In this document: piece after piece, positions 52,489 through 61,346 of the stretch
How positions within the stretch are numbered: the stretch's first letter is position 1
Layout of the letters: each line of letters opens with the position of its first letter
From: Phycisphaerales bacterium AB-hyl4
GTDB lineage: Bacteria > Planctomycetota > Phycisphaerae > Phycisphaerales > Phycisphaeraceae
Length of the DNA stretch: 64,000 nt
Reading direction: 5' to 3'
NCBI GenBank assembly: GCA_041821185.1
Contig: JBGUBD010000002.1
Location: 248,001 to 312,000 of the forward strand
Translations under genes and position numbers: made by a program
The notes under the pieces: generated by a model
What the model was told of the DNA's origin: nothing
What the model saw: only the letters and a program-made list of their open reading frames with translations
Databases searched by the model: none

Positions 52489-54360
52489 ATGAGCATGACC
52501 AGCGAGCAGACCCTCTGGCGACGGATGCGGTTCACGCCGGTGAGCGACGCGCTGCGCGGCCGACTGACCGGCCGACTCGACGTGGACCAACTGATCGCCG
52601 AAGCCCGCCTGCCTGCCGGGCCGGCCCAGCGCGTGCGGGAGGTGGTCCATCGCACCCGGCTGTGGCGCGGCGAGAAGATCGATGTGGCCCATGAGTTGAT
52701 CGCCCACTTCCGGGACGGGCTGGATCACGAAGTGCCCGTCGAGGAACTGGTCAGCAGCTTCGGCGATGCGAAGCAGGCGGCCCGGCTGATTCGGCGGGCG
52801 AAGAAACGCAATCGACCCTGGCCGTGGCATGTCGCGCGAGCGATGAGCCTGGCGGTGTGCGTGCTGGTGGGCGTCTACGTGGTCGCGTCGCTCTTGCTGA
52901 TGCTGGACCGGCCGGCGGTGACGGTGGATTACGTGACGCAGCTCAACGAGCGGGCGATGGCCGTGCCGGAGGAAGACCGGGCGTGGCCGATCTATCGGGA
53001 GGTGCTCCTGTCGGGCGTCTTGCGAGACGGTATCGATCCAATCACGGTCCGGCGGCAAGGCCGCAGTCGGTCCGTGATCCGTGCCGGTGAGCCGGGGTGG
53101 GACGAAGCGGTGGCGTTTTTGCATGATCGGCGCGAGGCGCTCGACATGATCCGCGAAGCGGCGGCGAAGCCGGGTTTGGGTTTGCCCATCGGGTACGTAC
53201 GGGATTTCACAGGTCTGGATCGCGAGGCACTGTACGGGCCGGACCATGGGGGGTTGAGCCGACCTTCCGAAGGCAAGGCCAATGTCAGCTATGTCGACCA
53301 ACTAGCGGACGAATCGATCGTCAACGTGATTTTGCCCCACCTTGGGTACATGCGCATGATGGCCCGCCTGCTCTCAGCAGATACGGAGCAGGCGTGGGAG
53401 CAGGGCGATCATGAACGTGTGCTGGTCAACCTCTCCACCATGTTCGGCCTGGCCCGCCACAGCCGCGAAACCCCGATAGTGCTCAACAGTCTCATGGCGG
53501 TCAGCATCATTTCAATCGCCCAGCAGCAGGTGGCCGACCTGTTGCACCGCGATGCGCAGCGATGGAGCCGAGCGGAACTGGCGAAGCTTGCTCATCTGCT
53601 GGCGGGCGTCGACCCGCTGGTGCAGCCGGCGTTCGAGGGCGAGCGGATGTTCATGTACGATTGGCTCCAACGGTTCTACAGCCAGCGGGGATTCGTCACC
53701 CGAGACGGTCTGCGTTTTTTTCATACAGCCGAATTTCATGGACCGCATCGCGAGGATACGCGACCGTATGCCTGGGCCATCTCCACAGCAGGGCTGCCAC
53801 TAGCCAACATCCTGATGGCGTCGCGCAGCGAGGTGAAGCGCGAGTACGACGAGTTGATGACCATCCTCGAAGCCGAGTCAGCCATGCCGTATTGGGAGCG
53901 CATGCATCGCTCGCCAACGGACGAAGCCGTGGAGGCGCTCGTCACGGACACGTTCCGTGGCATACGCTATCTGCCAATCGCCATATTCATGCCCGCTCTT
54001 ACAGCTTCGCTGGGGACGCGGGATCGTGTGCTCGCCCTGCGTGACGCCCTGCACGTCGTCATCGCCATGGAACTCCACCATCGCGACCACGGCGAGTACC
54101 CCGCCGACCTCGCCAGCCTCAGCCCGCGCTACCTGCCGACGCCACCGGTGGACCACTCCACCGGCGACCCGCTGCGCGTGCGCTACACCGACGACGGCGA
54201 CTTCATCCTCTACGGCCTGGGCCACAACGGCGAAGACAACGGCGGCACGCTCAGCGACGACGGCCGAAACCGCTGGCCCGGCGTGTCCAACACCGGCGAC
54301 TGGGTCCTCTACCCGCCGGTGATCCGACCTGTCCAAGCTGAGGACGATCCGCAATCCTGA
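52489..54360 (+). CDS. PadR-linked membrane protein with pseudopilin-like tail
   Basis: A 623-aa protein. Residues 1-110 resemble the permease-prefix domain found next to PadR regulators (DVDQLIAEARLPAGPAQRV, VEELVSSFGDAKQAARLIRR). One membrane helix follows (about 113-137), then a long helical exported region and a C-terminal segment HHRDHGEYPADLASLSPRYL with PVDHSTGDPL and NGEDNGGTL that looks like the end of GspG-type pseudopilins. The end region matches in style the protein at 49366. Its function is unknown. Confidence 0.72.
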   Translation: MSMTSEQTLWRRMRFTPVSDALRGRLTGRLDVDQLIAEARLPAGPAQRVREVVHRTRLWRGEKIDVAHELIAHFRDGLDHEVPVEELVSSFGDAKQAARLIRRAKKRNRPWPWHVARAMSLAVCVLVGVYVVASLLLMLDRPAVTVDYVTQLNERAMAVPEEDRAWPIYREVLLSGVLRDGIDPITVRRQGRSRSVIRAGEPGWDEAVAFLHDRREALDMIREAAAKPGLGLPIGYVRDFTGLDREALYGPDHGGLSRPSEGKANVSYVDQLADESIVNVILPHLGYMRMMARLLSADTEQAWEQGDHERVLVNLSTMFGLARHSRETPIVLNSLMAVSIISIAQQQVADLLHRDAQRWSRAELAKLAHLLAGVDPLVQPAFEGERMFMYDWLQRFYSQRGFVTRDGLRFFHTAEFHGPHREDTRPYAWAISTAGLPLANILMASRSEVKREYDELMTILEAESAMPYWERMHRSPTDEAVEALVTDTFRGIRYLPIAIFMPALTASLGTRDRVLALRDALHVVIAMELHHRDHGEYPADLASLSPRYLPTPPVDHSTGDPLRVRYTDDGDFILYGLGHNGEDNGGTLSDDGRNRWPGVSNTGDWVLYPPVIRPVQAEDDPQS

Positions 54361-54463
54361 TTCAACCCTGCCGGACTTATCCATCCGGGTCCAAGGCAAT
54401 CTTTCGCAGGAGCACGGAGATCCATATCCGTGCACTTGCGTTGAGCCTGCAATCATGCGTACC

Positions 54464-55264
54464 TCAGGCGGCTGACGTCGTTCGGACCAGCAATGTTTCA
54501 CCCACTTGGTCGTGAATGCAGCACTCCTCTCCAACATCATTGCGATAGCCTGCCGTCGCCTGTTCATGAAGCGTCTCGTAAAGCTCCGTTAAGCGGGCGC
54601 AGTCCACACACCCGTCCTTCGCGTCTGGAGCGGATTGCTCGTTGAGCATGTTACGCACAAGGAGAGTGAGATCCGGGATGATCGCCGAATCGCGCTCGAC
54701 TTCTACCGATTCCATTTTGAACCGCATGACAAAACCGTCATCCTGACGTGCTTCAACATCGGCAGCCGCCGTCGCATCGGCCTGAACGCGTGCAAAGACC
54801 AGGTATATCTTGCGTACCTTGAGGTCGTAGTTGCGTTCGAGAATGTGGGCGTAGGCATTCGTCTGTGCCGCATACCACCCGAACATCGCGTCGCCCGGCG
54901 TTTTTGGCTTGCTGGTCTTGAAGTCGATCAACATCGCGTCGCCATTATCAAGTTTATAAACACCATCGGGATGGCCGCGCACCTCAATGTTGCTTCCCGC
55001 AAATACATGCTCCAGACGTTTGGGCGTGATGTCAGCCCGCACTTCCTTGGCCAGCGGCATCCAAGGGGGTGCTTGGCCGTGCTCATCGATATACGCCTCG
55101 ACGTGTTTCTTCGTGAACAGGTCGATCTGGTTGTAGATCGGGCCGAACTTCTCCCACACGCCCTTGAAGCCGACGCGAAGCGCCAGCCAGTAGCAGCGGG
55201 GGCATTGCGTGTCGGTCGCCAGCAAACCCAAGTTCTTCGCTGAGATTTTGAATGGAACACCCAT
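54464..55264 (-). CDS. PD-(D/E)XK nuclease, Cas4/RecB-like, with four cluster-type Cys
   Basis: A 266-aa nuclease of the PD-(D/E)XK superfamily. The metal-binding core is GHPDGV (P99, D100) and IDFKTSK (D114, K116), and QTNAY (Q134-Y138) is the QxxxY motif of the RecB/Cas4/AddB group. Paired cysteines flank it: CPRC (C21, C24) and CVDC (C219, C222), consistent with an iron-sulfur cluster, although the usual Cas4 spacing is one plus three. AGGA lies nine bases before the ATG at 55264. It starts the left part of an integrated element, divergent from 55524. Role in DNA processing or defence is inferred. Confidence 0.8.
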   Translation of the reverse strand: MGVPFKISAKNLGLLATDTQCPRCYWLALRVGFKGVWEKFGPIYNQIDLFTKKHVEAYIDEHGQAPPWMPLAKEVRADITPKRLEHVFAGSNIEVRGHPDGVYKLDNGDAMLIDFKTSKPKTPGDAMFGWYAAQTNAYAHILERNYDLKVRKIYLVFARVQADATAAADVEARQDDGFVMRFKMESVEVERDSAIIPDLTLLVRNMLNEQSAPDAKDGCVDCARLTELYETLHEQATAGYRNDVGEECCIHDQVGETLLVRTTSAA

Positions 55265-55388
55265 ATCCGTATTCCTCTTCGTGAATTGCGGACGGATGAA
55301 GCACAGGCCACAGGTCAATGGATGATCATGACTGTGATGGGGGCTTCGGCCAGTATCTACTTTCTTTAACGACGAAATGAGCCGGCAC

Positions 55389-55407
55389 GTTTACTTACGA
55401 GGTAAAC
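55389..55407. promoter_or_regulatory. inverted repeat GTTTAC/GTAAAC in the element's divergent gap
   Basis: GTTTAC TTACGAG GTAAAC is centred in the gap between the nuclease and the 117-aa gene. The inner TTACTTACGA also occurs at 56960-56969 upstream of the HTH gene. A palindrome GTTTCGAAAC lies at about 55432. Confidence 0.45.
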
Positions 55408-55470
55408 CTTTCGCTCGACAGGGGGGCGGTTAGTTTCGAAACATTCTCAACATTTAGGAACACCTGTGAT

Positions 55471-55508
55471 CGTCAATGCCAGAGCGGTTCTGGCGTTGAC
55501 GTGTTTTT
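55471..55508 (+). terminator. strong terminator in the leader of the 117-aa gene
   Basis: CGTCAATGCCAGA and TCTGGCGTTGACG form a 13-bp perfect stem with a five-base loop, followed by TG and seven T. The ribosome site AGGGAGA begins right after the T-tract, 16 bases before the ATG at 55524. Since the gene upstream is divergent, this looks like an attenuator. Confidence 0.8.
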
Positions 55509-55523
55509 TTAGGGAGACATGAA

Positions 55524-55877
55524 ATGTCGGATGATCGTTTGGTGACTGAAGAACTGCTTAACATGGTGCGCGACGAGTGCGGTAGTCGATCGATTCGCAA
55601 CCAGCTTGAAGAACTCGAAGCGATCGAACCCGAGTTAAAGAACTGGGTGGCGAGACGTACCTGCCATGTGACATTATTACTTGAAGCTTCCGGGATCGCG
55701 TCGGAATTGGTGAGTCAAGTTGACGAGCAGATGGAATGGATGGCCGTCGTTCTGATCGAGGCACTGCGGCGGGCGCACTACGAGTTATGGCTGGAAATGG
55801 CCATCGGCAGCCGAATCGAGCAGTTGGATCCGGAGCTATCCAAACGGGTTCGCAAACGTAAAGGGAGAGACCGCTGA
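55524..55877 (+). CDS. small helical protein of the integrated element, unknown function
   Basis: A 117-aa acidic, mostly helical protein (DRLVTEELLNMVRDECG, EQMEWMAVVLIEALRRAHYE) with a basic end (RVRKRKGRDR). AGGGAGA lies upstream of the ATG. No family is recognised. It is directly preceded by a terminator-like hairpin and followed by a second unknown gene on the same strand, 59 bp away; together they separate the nuclease from the integrase module. Confidence 0.65.
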   Translation: MSDDRLVTEELLNMVRDECGSRSIRNQLEELEAIEPELKNWVARRTCHVTLLLEASGIASELVSQVDEQMEWMAVVLIEALRRAHYELWLEMAIGSRIEQLDPELSKRVRKRKGRDR

Positions 55878-55936
55878 TACAATTGTGATCCATCGCCCAC
55901 GACGTGAAAACGCAACCAGCATGTGGCCTTTACGGG

Positions 55937-56872
55937 ATGAACCCAATGAGCAAGCATGAAGCCGAATCCACCGCCGGAGAGAGCCATCCGTTGGAGCCGG
56001 TGACGTATCGGATCGAGGAACTTCAGCCCAAGCGACCGATCACCCCCGCGTTGACGCGAGCACTCCGGATCCACCGCTCACTCGTGCTGTATTTTACGCA
56101 ACCGCTCTGCAAGGAGCCCAATGGCAGGCGGACGTCTGGCCGACACGGTTTCGAATCCTGTGGCGGGCTTGATGGTTCCGCCGAGAAACCGGCCGGTGAA
56201 ATCCTGCAGCACGAAACCTGCCTTCTGGATTATCTCGATCGCCTCGATCGCCTTGGTCGGCCGCTCGACCATCTGAGCACTTGGCATGGCAGTGAACCTG
56301 TACCGCCTGAAATTCCTGACAACGTACGGATCAATGTTGGCTGGCGCTTGCATCCCATCGGTGAGGAGCCGCTTGCTGTCAACGGCGCGCAGATCCGGCT
56401 GCTCGTGGATGTGTTGCTACAGGCCGAGCCGGACGAAACGATGCGTGCCATGCTTGACCTCATCAGCCACTTGGGCGAAAGCCGCCGTGGAACACCTATT
56501 GGCTGGGCGGGCGTGGAGGTATTTCGCTGGCAGTATCCCCATGAAATCAGCAGAGGCGTCGAACAGATGGATGAGGTGCTGACGTTCGAACAACAAATGA
56601 CCATGGCCGGGTGGAAACCGCTCTGGCCGAATGATGGTGATCGTGCTCCCTCACGGGAGCACGGTGAGCCTGCTCCAGCGATGTCCACGCCCATGTCCAA
56701 AACAGAATGCGCGCGGCGTTACCTGAATAATCCATCAGCGCGAACCCGCGATTTCGACGATTATGTAATGTCGGCGTGCCGCGTCGAACAGGTTAGCAAG
56801 TACAAATGGTCGATCGATCTCAGCACGCTGGACGAGGCGACGCGACGTCGGGTGGAAGAGCCCTTGCGGTGA
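55937..56872 (+). CDS. unknown protein of the integrated element
   Basis: A 311-aa soluble protein of unknown family. The N-terminal part is charged, the middle has alternating helices (IRLLVDVLLQAEPDETMRAML) and the C-terminal 60 residues (KTECARRYLNNPSARTRDFD ... DLSTLDEATRRRVEEP) look like a small DNA-binding or replication-linked domain of the kind seen in element genes, though no HTH can be proved. Start codons at 55904 (GTG), 55937 and 55946 are all possible; no good ribosome site decides between them. Confidence 0.6.
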   Translation: MNPMSKHEAESTAGESHPLEPVTYRIEELQPKRPITPALTRALRIHRSLVLYFTQPLCKEPNGRRTSGRHGFESCGGLDGSAEKPAGEILQHETCLLDYLDRLDRLGRPLDHLSTWHGSEPVPPEIPDNVRINVGWRLHPIGEEPLAVNGAQIRLLVDVLLQAEPDETMRAMLDLISHLGESRRGTPIGWAGVEVFRWQYPHEISRGVEQMDEVLTFEQQMTMAGWKPLWPNDGDRAPSREHGEPAPAMSTPMSKTECARRYLNNPSARTRDFDDYVMSACRVEQVSKYKWSIDLSTLDEATRRRVEEPLR

Positions 56873-56959
56873 CCGGTCGCATTTCAAACCCGAAGTTGAT
56901 TTCAGCCGAATTCAACCAATTCCCGCCATATTCAGCCAACCTAAAGAAAACCTATTTCA

Positions 56960-56969
56960 TTACTTACGA
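56960..56969 (+). promoter_or_regulatory. TTACTTACGA motif shared with 55391-55400
   Basis: Exact 10-base copy of the centre of the inverted repeat at 55389, 61 bases before the HTH gene. It may be a common binding site inside the element. Confidence 0.35.
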
Positions 56970-57029
56970 ACTTCTCCGATGATTGGGGTGAAGCTTGGAA
57001 CAGTCACCACAATCCTGAGGAGTTCACCG

Positions 57030-57269
57030 ATGTCCGCCGATGATCTGGATCGCTATCTCGCCGAATACGCTTCGCAGTATCCCACCCTGATTACACTTAA
57101 GCAGGCCGCCGAGATTGCCCAGCGGCCGCTGGCGACGATCTACGACTGGTCGTCTCAGGGCTTCTTCGACGAGTTCAAAAAGCCCTGCGGCCGCGAGCGG
57201 CGATTGATCCGCGACCGGTTCGTCCGCTTCATGCTCGGCCTTGAACCCACGTCTGCATCGGCTGAATAG
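57030..57269 (+). CDS. excisionase-like HTH protein
   Basis: A 79-aa protein with an AlpA/MerR-like helix-turn-helix: LITLKQAAEIAQRPLATIYD followed by WSSQGFFDEFKKPCGRERRL. Such small proteins beside an integrase commonly act as excisionases or replication/regulation factors. TGAGGAG stands nine bases before the ATG at 57030. It lies 118 bp before the integrase, same strand. Confidence 0.75.
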   Translation: MSADDLDRYLAEYASQYPTLITLKQAAEIAQRPLATIYDWSSQGFFDEFKKPCGRERRLIRDRFVRFMLGLEPTSASAE

Positions 57270-57387
57270 GCCTCCCCTTTACCTGAACCAGGTGTCTCGC
57301 ATGAGGCACCGCTAACCCACGCAGCAGGCGTACCCCCGTCGCCCGTGCGCGATCGGTGCGCCCGTTGCCAGCGAAAGGAATGCCGCA

Positions 57388-58617
57388 ATGGCACGACAGC
57401 AGCCCGAAAGGGTTCGTGAGCAGGTCGGCAGCGTCTACCTGATCAAGACACCTGCCTCCCCGAAATGGTACTTGGAGTGGTGCCACGAGGGGGACCAGTA
57501 CCGCCAAACCACCCGCACCCGGAGTAAAAAACAGGCTCTCAAACTGGCCAAGGAGAAGGACGCGAAACTCGTGCTCGGCCAGTTGGAGGAGCCGAGGCGA
57601 CGCGGCGTGACCATCGAGCAGGCAATCAGCAAGTACGTCGCGTCACTGCGCAGCCAGGACATCACCGAGAAGACGCTTGATCTTTATCAGCGGGATCTGA
57701 TGCAGTTCCAACACTTTGCCGCCGGGCAGGGTGTGAAACGGCTGGATCGGGCCGACGCCGACCTGCTGGAGGCATTCGTGCAGCAACTGCGTGATGCAGG
57801 GGCGCCACGCACTGCACAACCGAAGAAGAGGCGAGGCAAGCGTTCCGGCCCCAACCGCCCCCGCACCATCCGGGGCAAGTTGAAGACCGTACGGCAGATG
57901 ATCCGGTGGGCTGTCAAGCGCAGCCTGATCAAGAAGGATCCCGCTTCGGGCTACCGGCTCCCCCGACCCGTCAACACCTTGGCGCCGCACTTCACGTCCA
58001 AGGAGATCGCTCACATCCTGGAGGCCAGCGAGGAGCCGTACCGGACGATCTACGAGTTCCTGGTCCTGACTGGGCTGCGTTCCAGTGAACTGCAATGGCT
58101 GACGAAAGAAGATCTCGCCCCTGAAGTTGCCTACGTCCGCATTCGGGAGAAGACCTGTCCGTTCACGGGGCAGGTCTGGAAACCCAAGCATGGCCGTGAG
58201 CGGACGGTGCCGTTGCCTGCACGGGCGTCAGCGATCGCCCGCACGGCGGCGACCGCATCTCCAGGTCCGTGGCTCTTCTGCCGGGCCACGCCAGCAGACG
58301 GCGAGCCTGGTCGCTACGACTGCCAGCAGTTGCTGCGTCCTCTCAAGGCGGTGCTCAAGAACCTGAAGATCAAGCACGGTTCCGTCCACACGTTCAGACA
58401 CAGCTATATCACGCACCTGGTCAACGCCGGCGCCAGCATCTTCGAGGTGAAGGAACTGGTGGGCCACGACAAGATCACCACCTTGGAGGCGTACTACCAC
58501 CACCAGGCGGACCGCTTGTCCGAGACGATCCGCCGCGTCGACTTCGCCGGCCTCGTGGGCACCTCATCGAACGGCGATGACAGCCCCGCCGGCGGTTCCA
58601 GCAGTTCAAAACGCTAA
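57388..58617 (+). CDS. tyrosine recombinase / phage-type integrase
   Basis: A 409-aa site-specific recombinase. The arm/core-binding part has a SAM-like segment (VTIEQAISKYVASLRSQD, residues 74-91) and the catalytic domain has R231 (LTGLRSSEL), K268, H334 and R337 (HTFRHSY), H360 and the nucleophile Y369 (GHDKITTLEAYYHH). All active residues are present, so it is probably functional. It marks the right end of the element; no tRNA or obvious attachment repeat lies immediately downstream. Confidence 0.93.
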   Translation: MARQQPERVREQVGSVYLIKTPASPKWYLEWCHEGDQYRQTTRTRSKKQALKLAKEKDAKLVLGQLEEPRRRGVTIEQAISKYVASLRSQDITEKTLDLYQRDLMQFQHFAAGQGVKRLDRADADLLEAFVQQLRDAGAPRTAQPKKRRGKRSGPNRPRTIRGKLKTVRQMIRWAVKRSLIKKDPASGYRLPRPVNTLAPHFTSKEIAHILEASEEPYRTIYEFLVLTGLRSSELQWLTKEDLAPEVAYVRIREKTCPFTGQVWKPKHGRERTVPLPARASAIARTAATASPGPWLFCRATPADGEPGRYDCQQLLRPLKAVLKNLKIKHGSVHTFRHSYITHLVNAGASIFEVKELVGHDKITTLEAYYHHQADRLSETIRRVDFAGLVGTSSNGDDSPAGGSSSSKR

Positions 58618-58719
58618 TCAGGCAAAAACCAGCCAACCGCCCGACGGTCGAGCGGCTACTCATGTTGAAAGTTTCAATACAGAAAGGGTTTACAGATGAC
58701 TCACGACAATGAAAAGAAG

Positions 58720-58746
58720 AAGCCCACGGATGCAATCCGTGGGCTT
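58720..58746. terminator. bidirectional terminator, CCCACGG family
   Basis: AAGCCCACGGAT GCA ATCCGTGGGCTT between the convergent integrase and ilvD genes. On the minus strand it is followed by CTTCTTTTC. Confidence 0.7.
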
Positions 58747-58779
58747 TAAGGGTGGTTGGAGTTGGTGGTTTGAGGCGCG

Positions 58780-60504
58780 TTATTCGTCGGTGACGCAGCC
58801 TTCGCTGGCGCTTTTGACGTTTTTGATGTACTTGAACAGCGTGCCGCGCTTGGCTTTGTAGGGGGGCATCTGCCACTGGGTCTTGCGCTTGGCGAGTTCG
58901 TCGTCGGTGAGGTCGACGTCGATGCGGTTGGTCTCGGCGTCGATGGTGATCTTGTCACCATCGCGGACGAGGGCGAGCGGGCCGCCTTCCTGGGCTTCGG
59001 GCGTGATGTGGCCGACGATGAAGCCGTGGCTTCCGCCGGAGAATCGCCCGTCGGTCAGCAGGGCGACATCATTGCCGAGGCCCGCGCCCATGATAAGGCT
59101 GGTGGGGTTGAGCATTTCGGGCATGCCGGGGCCGCCCTTGGGGCCTTCGTATCGGATGACGACGACATCGCCCTTGCCGATCTTGCCTTCTTCGACGCCG
59201 CGCATCATGTCCTCTTCGCAGTCGAAGACGCGGGCGGTGCCGGTGAAGGCGAGGCCTTCCTTGCCGGTGATCTTGGCGACCGCGCCTTCGGGGGCGAGGT
59301 TGCCCTTGAGGATGGCGATGTGGCCGGTCTTTTTGATGGGTTTGCTGAGCGGGTGGACGATGTCCTGGCCCTTTTTCAGGCCGGGCAGGTTGGCGAGGTT
59401 TTCGGCGATGGTGTGGCCGGTGACGGTGGGCAGGTCGCCGTTGAAGTAGCCTTCTTCGAGCAGGTACTTCATGACCGCGGGCGTGCCGCCGACGTGGTGG
59501 AGGTCTTCCATCACGTACCGGCCCGAGGGCTTGAGGTCCGCGAGGAAGGGCACACGGTTGGAGACGCGCTGGAAGTCGTCGATGGTGAGTTCGACGTCGA
59601 CCGCGCGGGCCATGGCGATGAGGTGGAGCACGGCGTTGGTCGAGCCGCCGAGGGCCATGACGATGACCATGGCGTTTTCGAACGCGGGGCGTGTCATGAT
59701 GTCGCGGGGCTTGATGTCGTCTTCAAGCAGTTTGCGGATGGCTTCGCCGGCCTTTTTGCACTCGTCGATTTTCTCGGCGCTCTCAGCGGGGGCGCTGGAC
59801 GAGTATGGCAGGCTCATGCCCATGGCTTCGATGGCGCTGGCCATGGTGTTGGCGGTGTACATGCCGCCGCAGGCACCGGCGCCGGGGCATGATTTGCGGA
59901 CGATTTGTTGACGCTCGTCTTCGTCGATGCGGCCGGCGAGCAGTTCGCCGTAGCTCTGGAAGGCGGAGACGATGTCGCGTGGCTCTTGCTTGCCTTTGAC
60001 GATGGTGCAGCCGGGCTTGATGGAGCCGCCGTAGACCATGAGGGCGGGGCGGTTGAGTCGGCCCATGGCGATGAGGCAGCCGGGCATGTTCTTGTCGCAG
60101 CCCGGGATGGTGATCAGGCCGTCGTACCACTGGGCAGCGGTGACGGTTTCGATGGAGTCGGCGATGAGGTCGCGCGACTGGAGGGAGTAGCTCATGCCCT
60201 CCGTGCCCATGGAAATGCCGTCGGAGACACCGATGGTGTTGAAGCGCATCCCCACGAGGCCCGCGTCGCCGACGCCTCGCTTGATGTCGGCGGCGAGGTC
60301 GTTCAGGTGCATGTTGCACGGGTTGCCCTCGTACCACATGGCGGCGATGCCGACCTGGGCCTTGTTCATATCGTCCGGCGAGAGGCCGGTGGCGTAGAGC
60401 ATGGCTTGCGAGGCACCCTGGCTTTTGGGCTGGGTGATGCGGCGGGAGTATTTGTTGGTCTGGCCCTCAGCGGCGGGGGGCGTGGTGGCGTCGGTAGTGG
60501 TCAT
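58780..60504 (-). CDS. ilvD: dihydroxy-acid dehydratase
   Basis: A 574-aa iron-sulfur dehydratase of valine and isoleucine synthesis. Cluster cysteines lie in [24 protein letters not shown] and [18 protein letters not shown], and [20 protein letters not shown] is the family C-terminal signature. Length is normal (about 560-615 aa). GGAG precedes the ATG at 60504. It is a single gene between the integrated element and a TerB-like gene. Confidence 0.96.
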   Translation of the reverse strand: MTTTDATTPPAAEGQTNKYSRRITQPKSQGASQAMLYATGLSPDDMNKAQVGIAAMWYEGNPCNMHLNDLAADIKRGVGDAGLVGMRFNTIGVSDGISMGTEGMSYSLQSRDLIADSIETVTAAQWYDGLITIPGCDKNMPGCLIAMGRLNRPALMVYGGSIKPGCTIVKGKQEPRDIVSAFQSYGELLAGRIDEDERQQIVRKSCPGAGACGGMYTANTMASAIEAMGMSLPYSSSAPAESAEKIDECKKAGEAIRKLLEDDIKPRDIMTRPAFENAMVIVMALGGSTNAVLHLIAMARAVDVELTIDDFQRVSNRVPFLADLKPSGRYVMEDLHHVGGTPAVMKYLLEEGYFNGDLPTVTGHTIAENLANLPGLKKGQDIVHPLSKPIKKTGHIAILKGNLAPEGAVAKITGKEGLAFTGTARVFDCEEDMMRGVEEGKIGKGDVVVIRYEGPKGGPGMPEMLNPTSLIMGAGLGNDVALLTDGRFSGGSHGFIVGHITPEAQEGGPLALVRDGDKITIDAETNRIDVDLTDDELAKRKTQWQMPPYKAKRGTLFKYIKNVKSASEGCVTDE

Positions 60505-60580
60505 GGTCAGGCTCCGTGAATCGGGAGCCGACTATTGTAGCGGATTGGGGTGAGAGGTTGTGAGAGGCGTGGCTCAGAGA

Positions 60581-60601
60581 CCCACGGCGGGACGCCGTGG
60601 G
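60581..60601. terminator. hairpin terminator, CCCACGG family
   Basis: CCCACGGCG GGA CGCCGTGGG, 11 bp before the stop of the TerB-like gene on the minus strand and in the gap to ilvD. Confidence 0.6.
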
Positions 60602-60611
60602 CGTCGAGTCC

Positions 60612-60977
60612 TCAGCTTTGGTCTTGTTTCTCGGCGGCGGCGAGCAGTTCGTCGCAGCGTTCGCGCGGCACGCCGAGCTGGTCGGCGAAGTGCTGCAGAA
60701 TGACCCGCTGTTCGAGCGTGATCTCCTGATTGGCGGCGGCGACGTCGAACATCAGCTTCAGCGCCGCCTCCGCGTCCTTCTGCAGGACGAGGAACATCTC
60801 GCGGTAGAAGTTCGGGTCGTTCTTGGCACGGCTGAGCATCGCTTCGAGCGACGCCCGGCCGACGCCGGCTTCGTGGGCGAGGGCTTCGAGCAGCGGCCGT
60901 TCCTTTTCGCAGATTTCGCGGTCCAGGCCGGCGATACAGCAAGCGGCCCGCAGCAATTCCACCTGGCTTCTCGGCAT
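60612..60977 (-). CDS. TerB-like tellurite-resistance domain protein
   Basis: A 121-aa helical protein of the TerB/DjlA-like kind: RAACCIAGLDREICEKERPLL then AKNDPNFYREMFLVLQKDAE and FDVAAANQEITLEQRVILQH. In families with this domain it binds metal ions and membrane proteins; its role here is unknown. GGGAGG lies eight bases before the ATG at 60977; the longer frame to 61109 is rejected. Confidence 0.75.
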   Translation of the reverse strand: MPRSQVELLRAACCIAGLDREICEKERPLLEALAHEAGVGRASLEAMLSRAKNDPNFYREMFLVLQKDAEAALKLMFDVAAANQEITLEQRVILQHFADQLGVPRERCDELLAAAEKQDQS

Positions 60978-61346
60978 GATGGAAACCTCCCGGTTGGTGT
61001 GGCGAACGCCATCAAGCGTATCGAGCCGCGGACGATCAGGCAATGGAGAAAGGCGGCCGGGCACGTCGGGCGGCGGCACAAACGGTCCGGCCCCACCGGG
61101 CGAGGACACGACGCGCTGAGGGGCGGGATGAGGCTGGCCAAGGAAACCGTTTAAGGTACTGCCGGGACCCCTGCGACCGAGAGTAAGACCGGGCCACTGC
61201 CTTGCAGAGCCTTTGATGCGTGTCTACGCAAGCTTCAATCCGCAGCCCTTGCACCTCGGGCCGATGCGGACGTCGCGTCTTGACCCATGGTCCGTGGGAA
61301 TGAACAATGCCGGCACGCCTCAGGCGTAGGCAAAGGCGGTATAGCC
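60978..61346. other. intergenic stretch before glutaminase
   Basis: No gene is visible. A candidate promoter TTGACC (61280-61285) with AACAAT 17 bp away (61303-61308) points at the glutaminase gene, and ACGCCT/AGGCGT at 61315-61327 could form a short hairpin just upstream of its start. Confidence 0.4.

Noticed and set aside
52111..53301. 396-aa minus-strand reading frame
   Set aside because: Antisense to padR and to the 623-aa gene, with no family signal.
54464..55264. Naming the nuclease cas4
   Set aside because: No other cas gene or array is present, and the cysteine arrangement (two plus two) differs from the usual one plus three.
60978..61346. A missed small gene before glutaminase
   Set aside because: No frame with a start, ribosome site and plausible composition longer than about 40 codons is seen.
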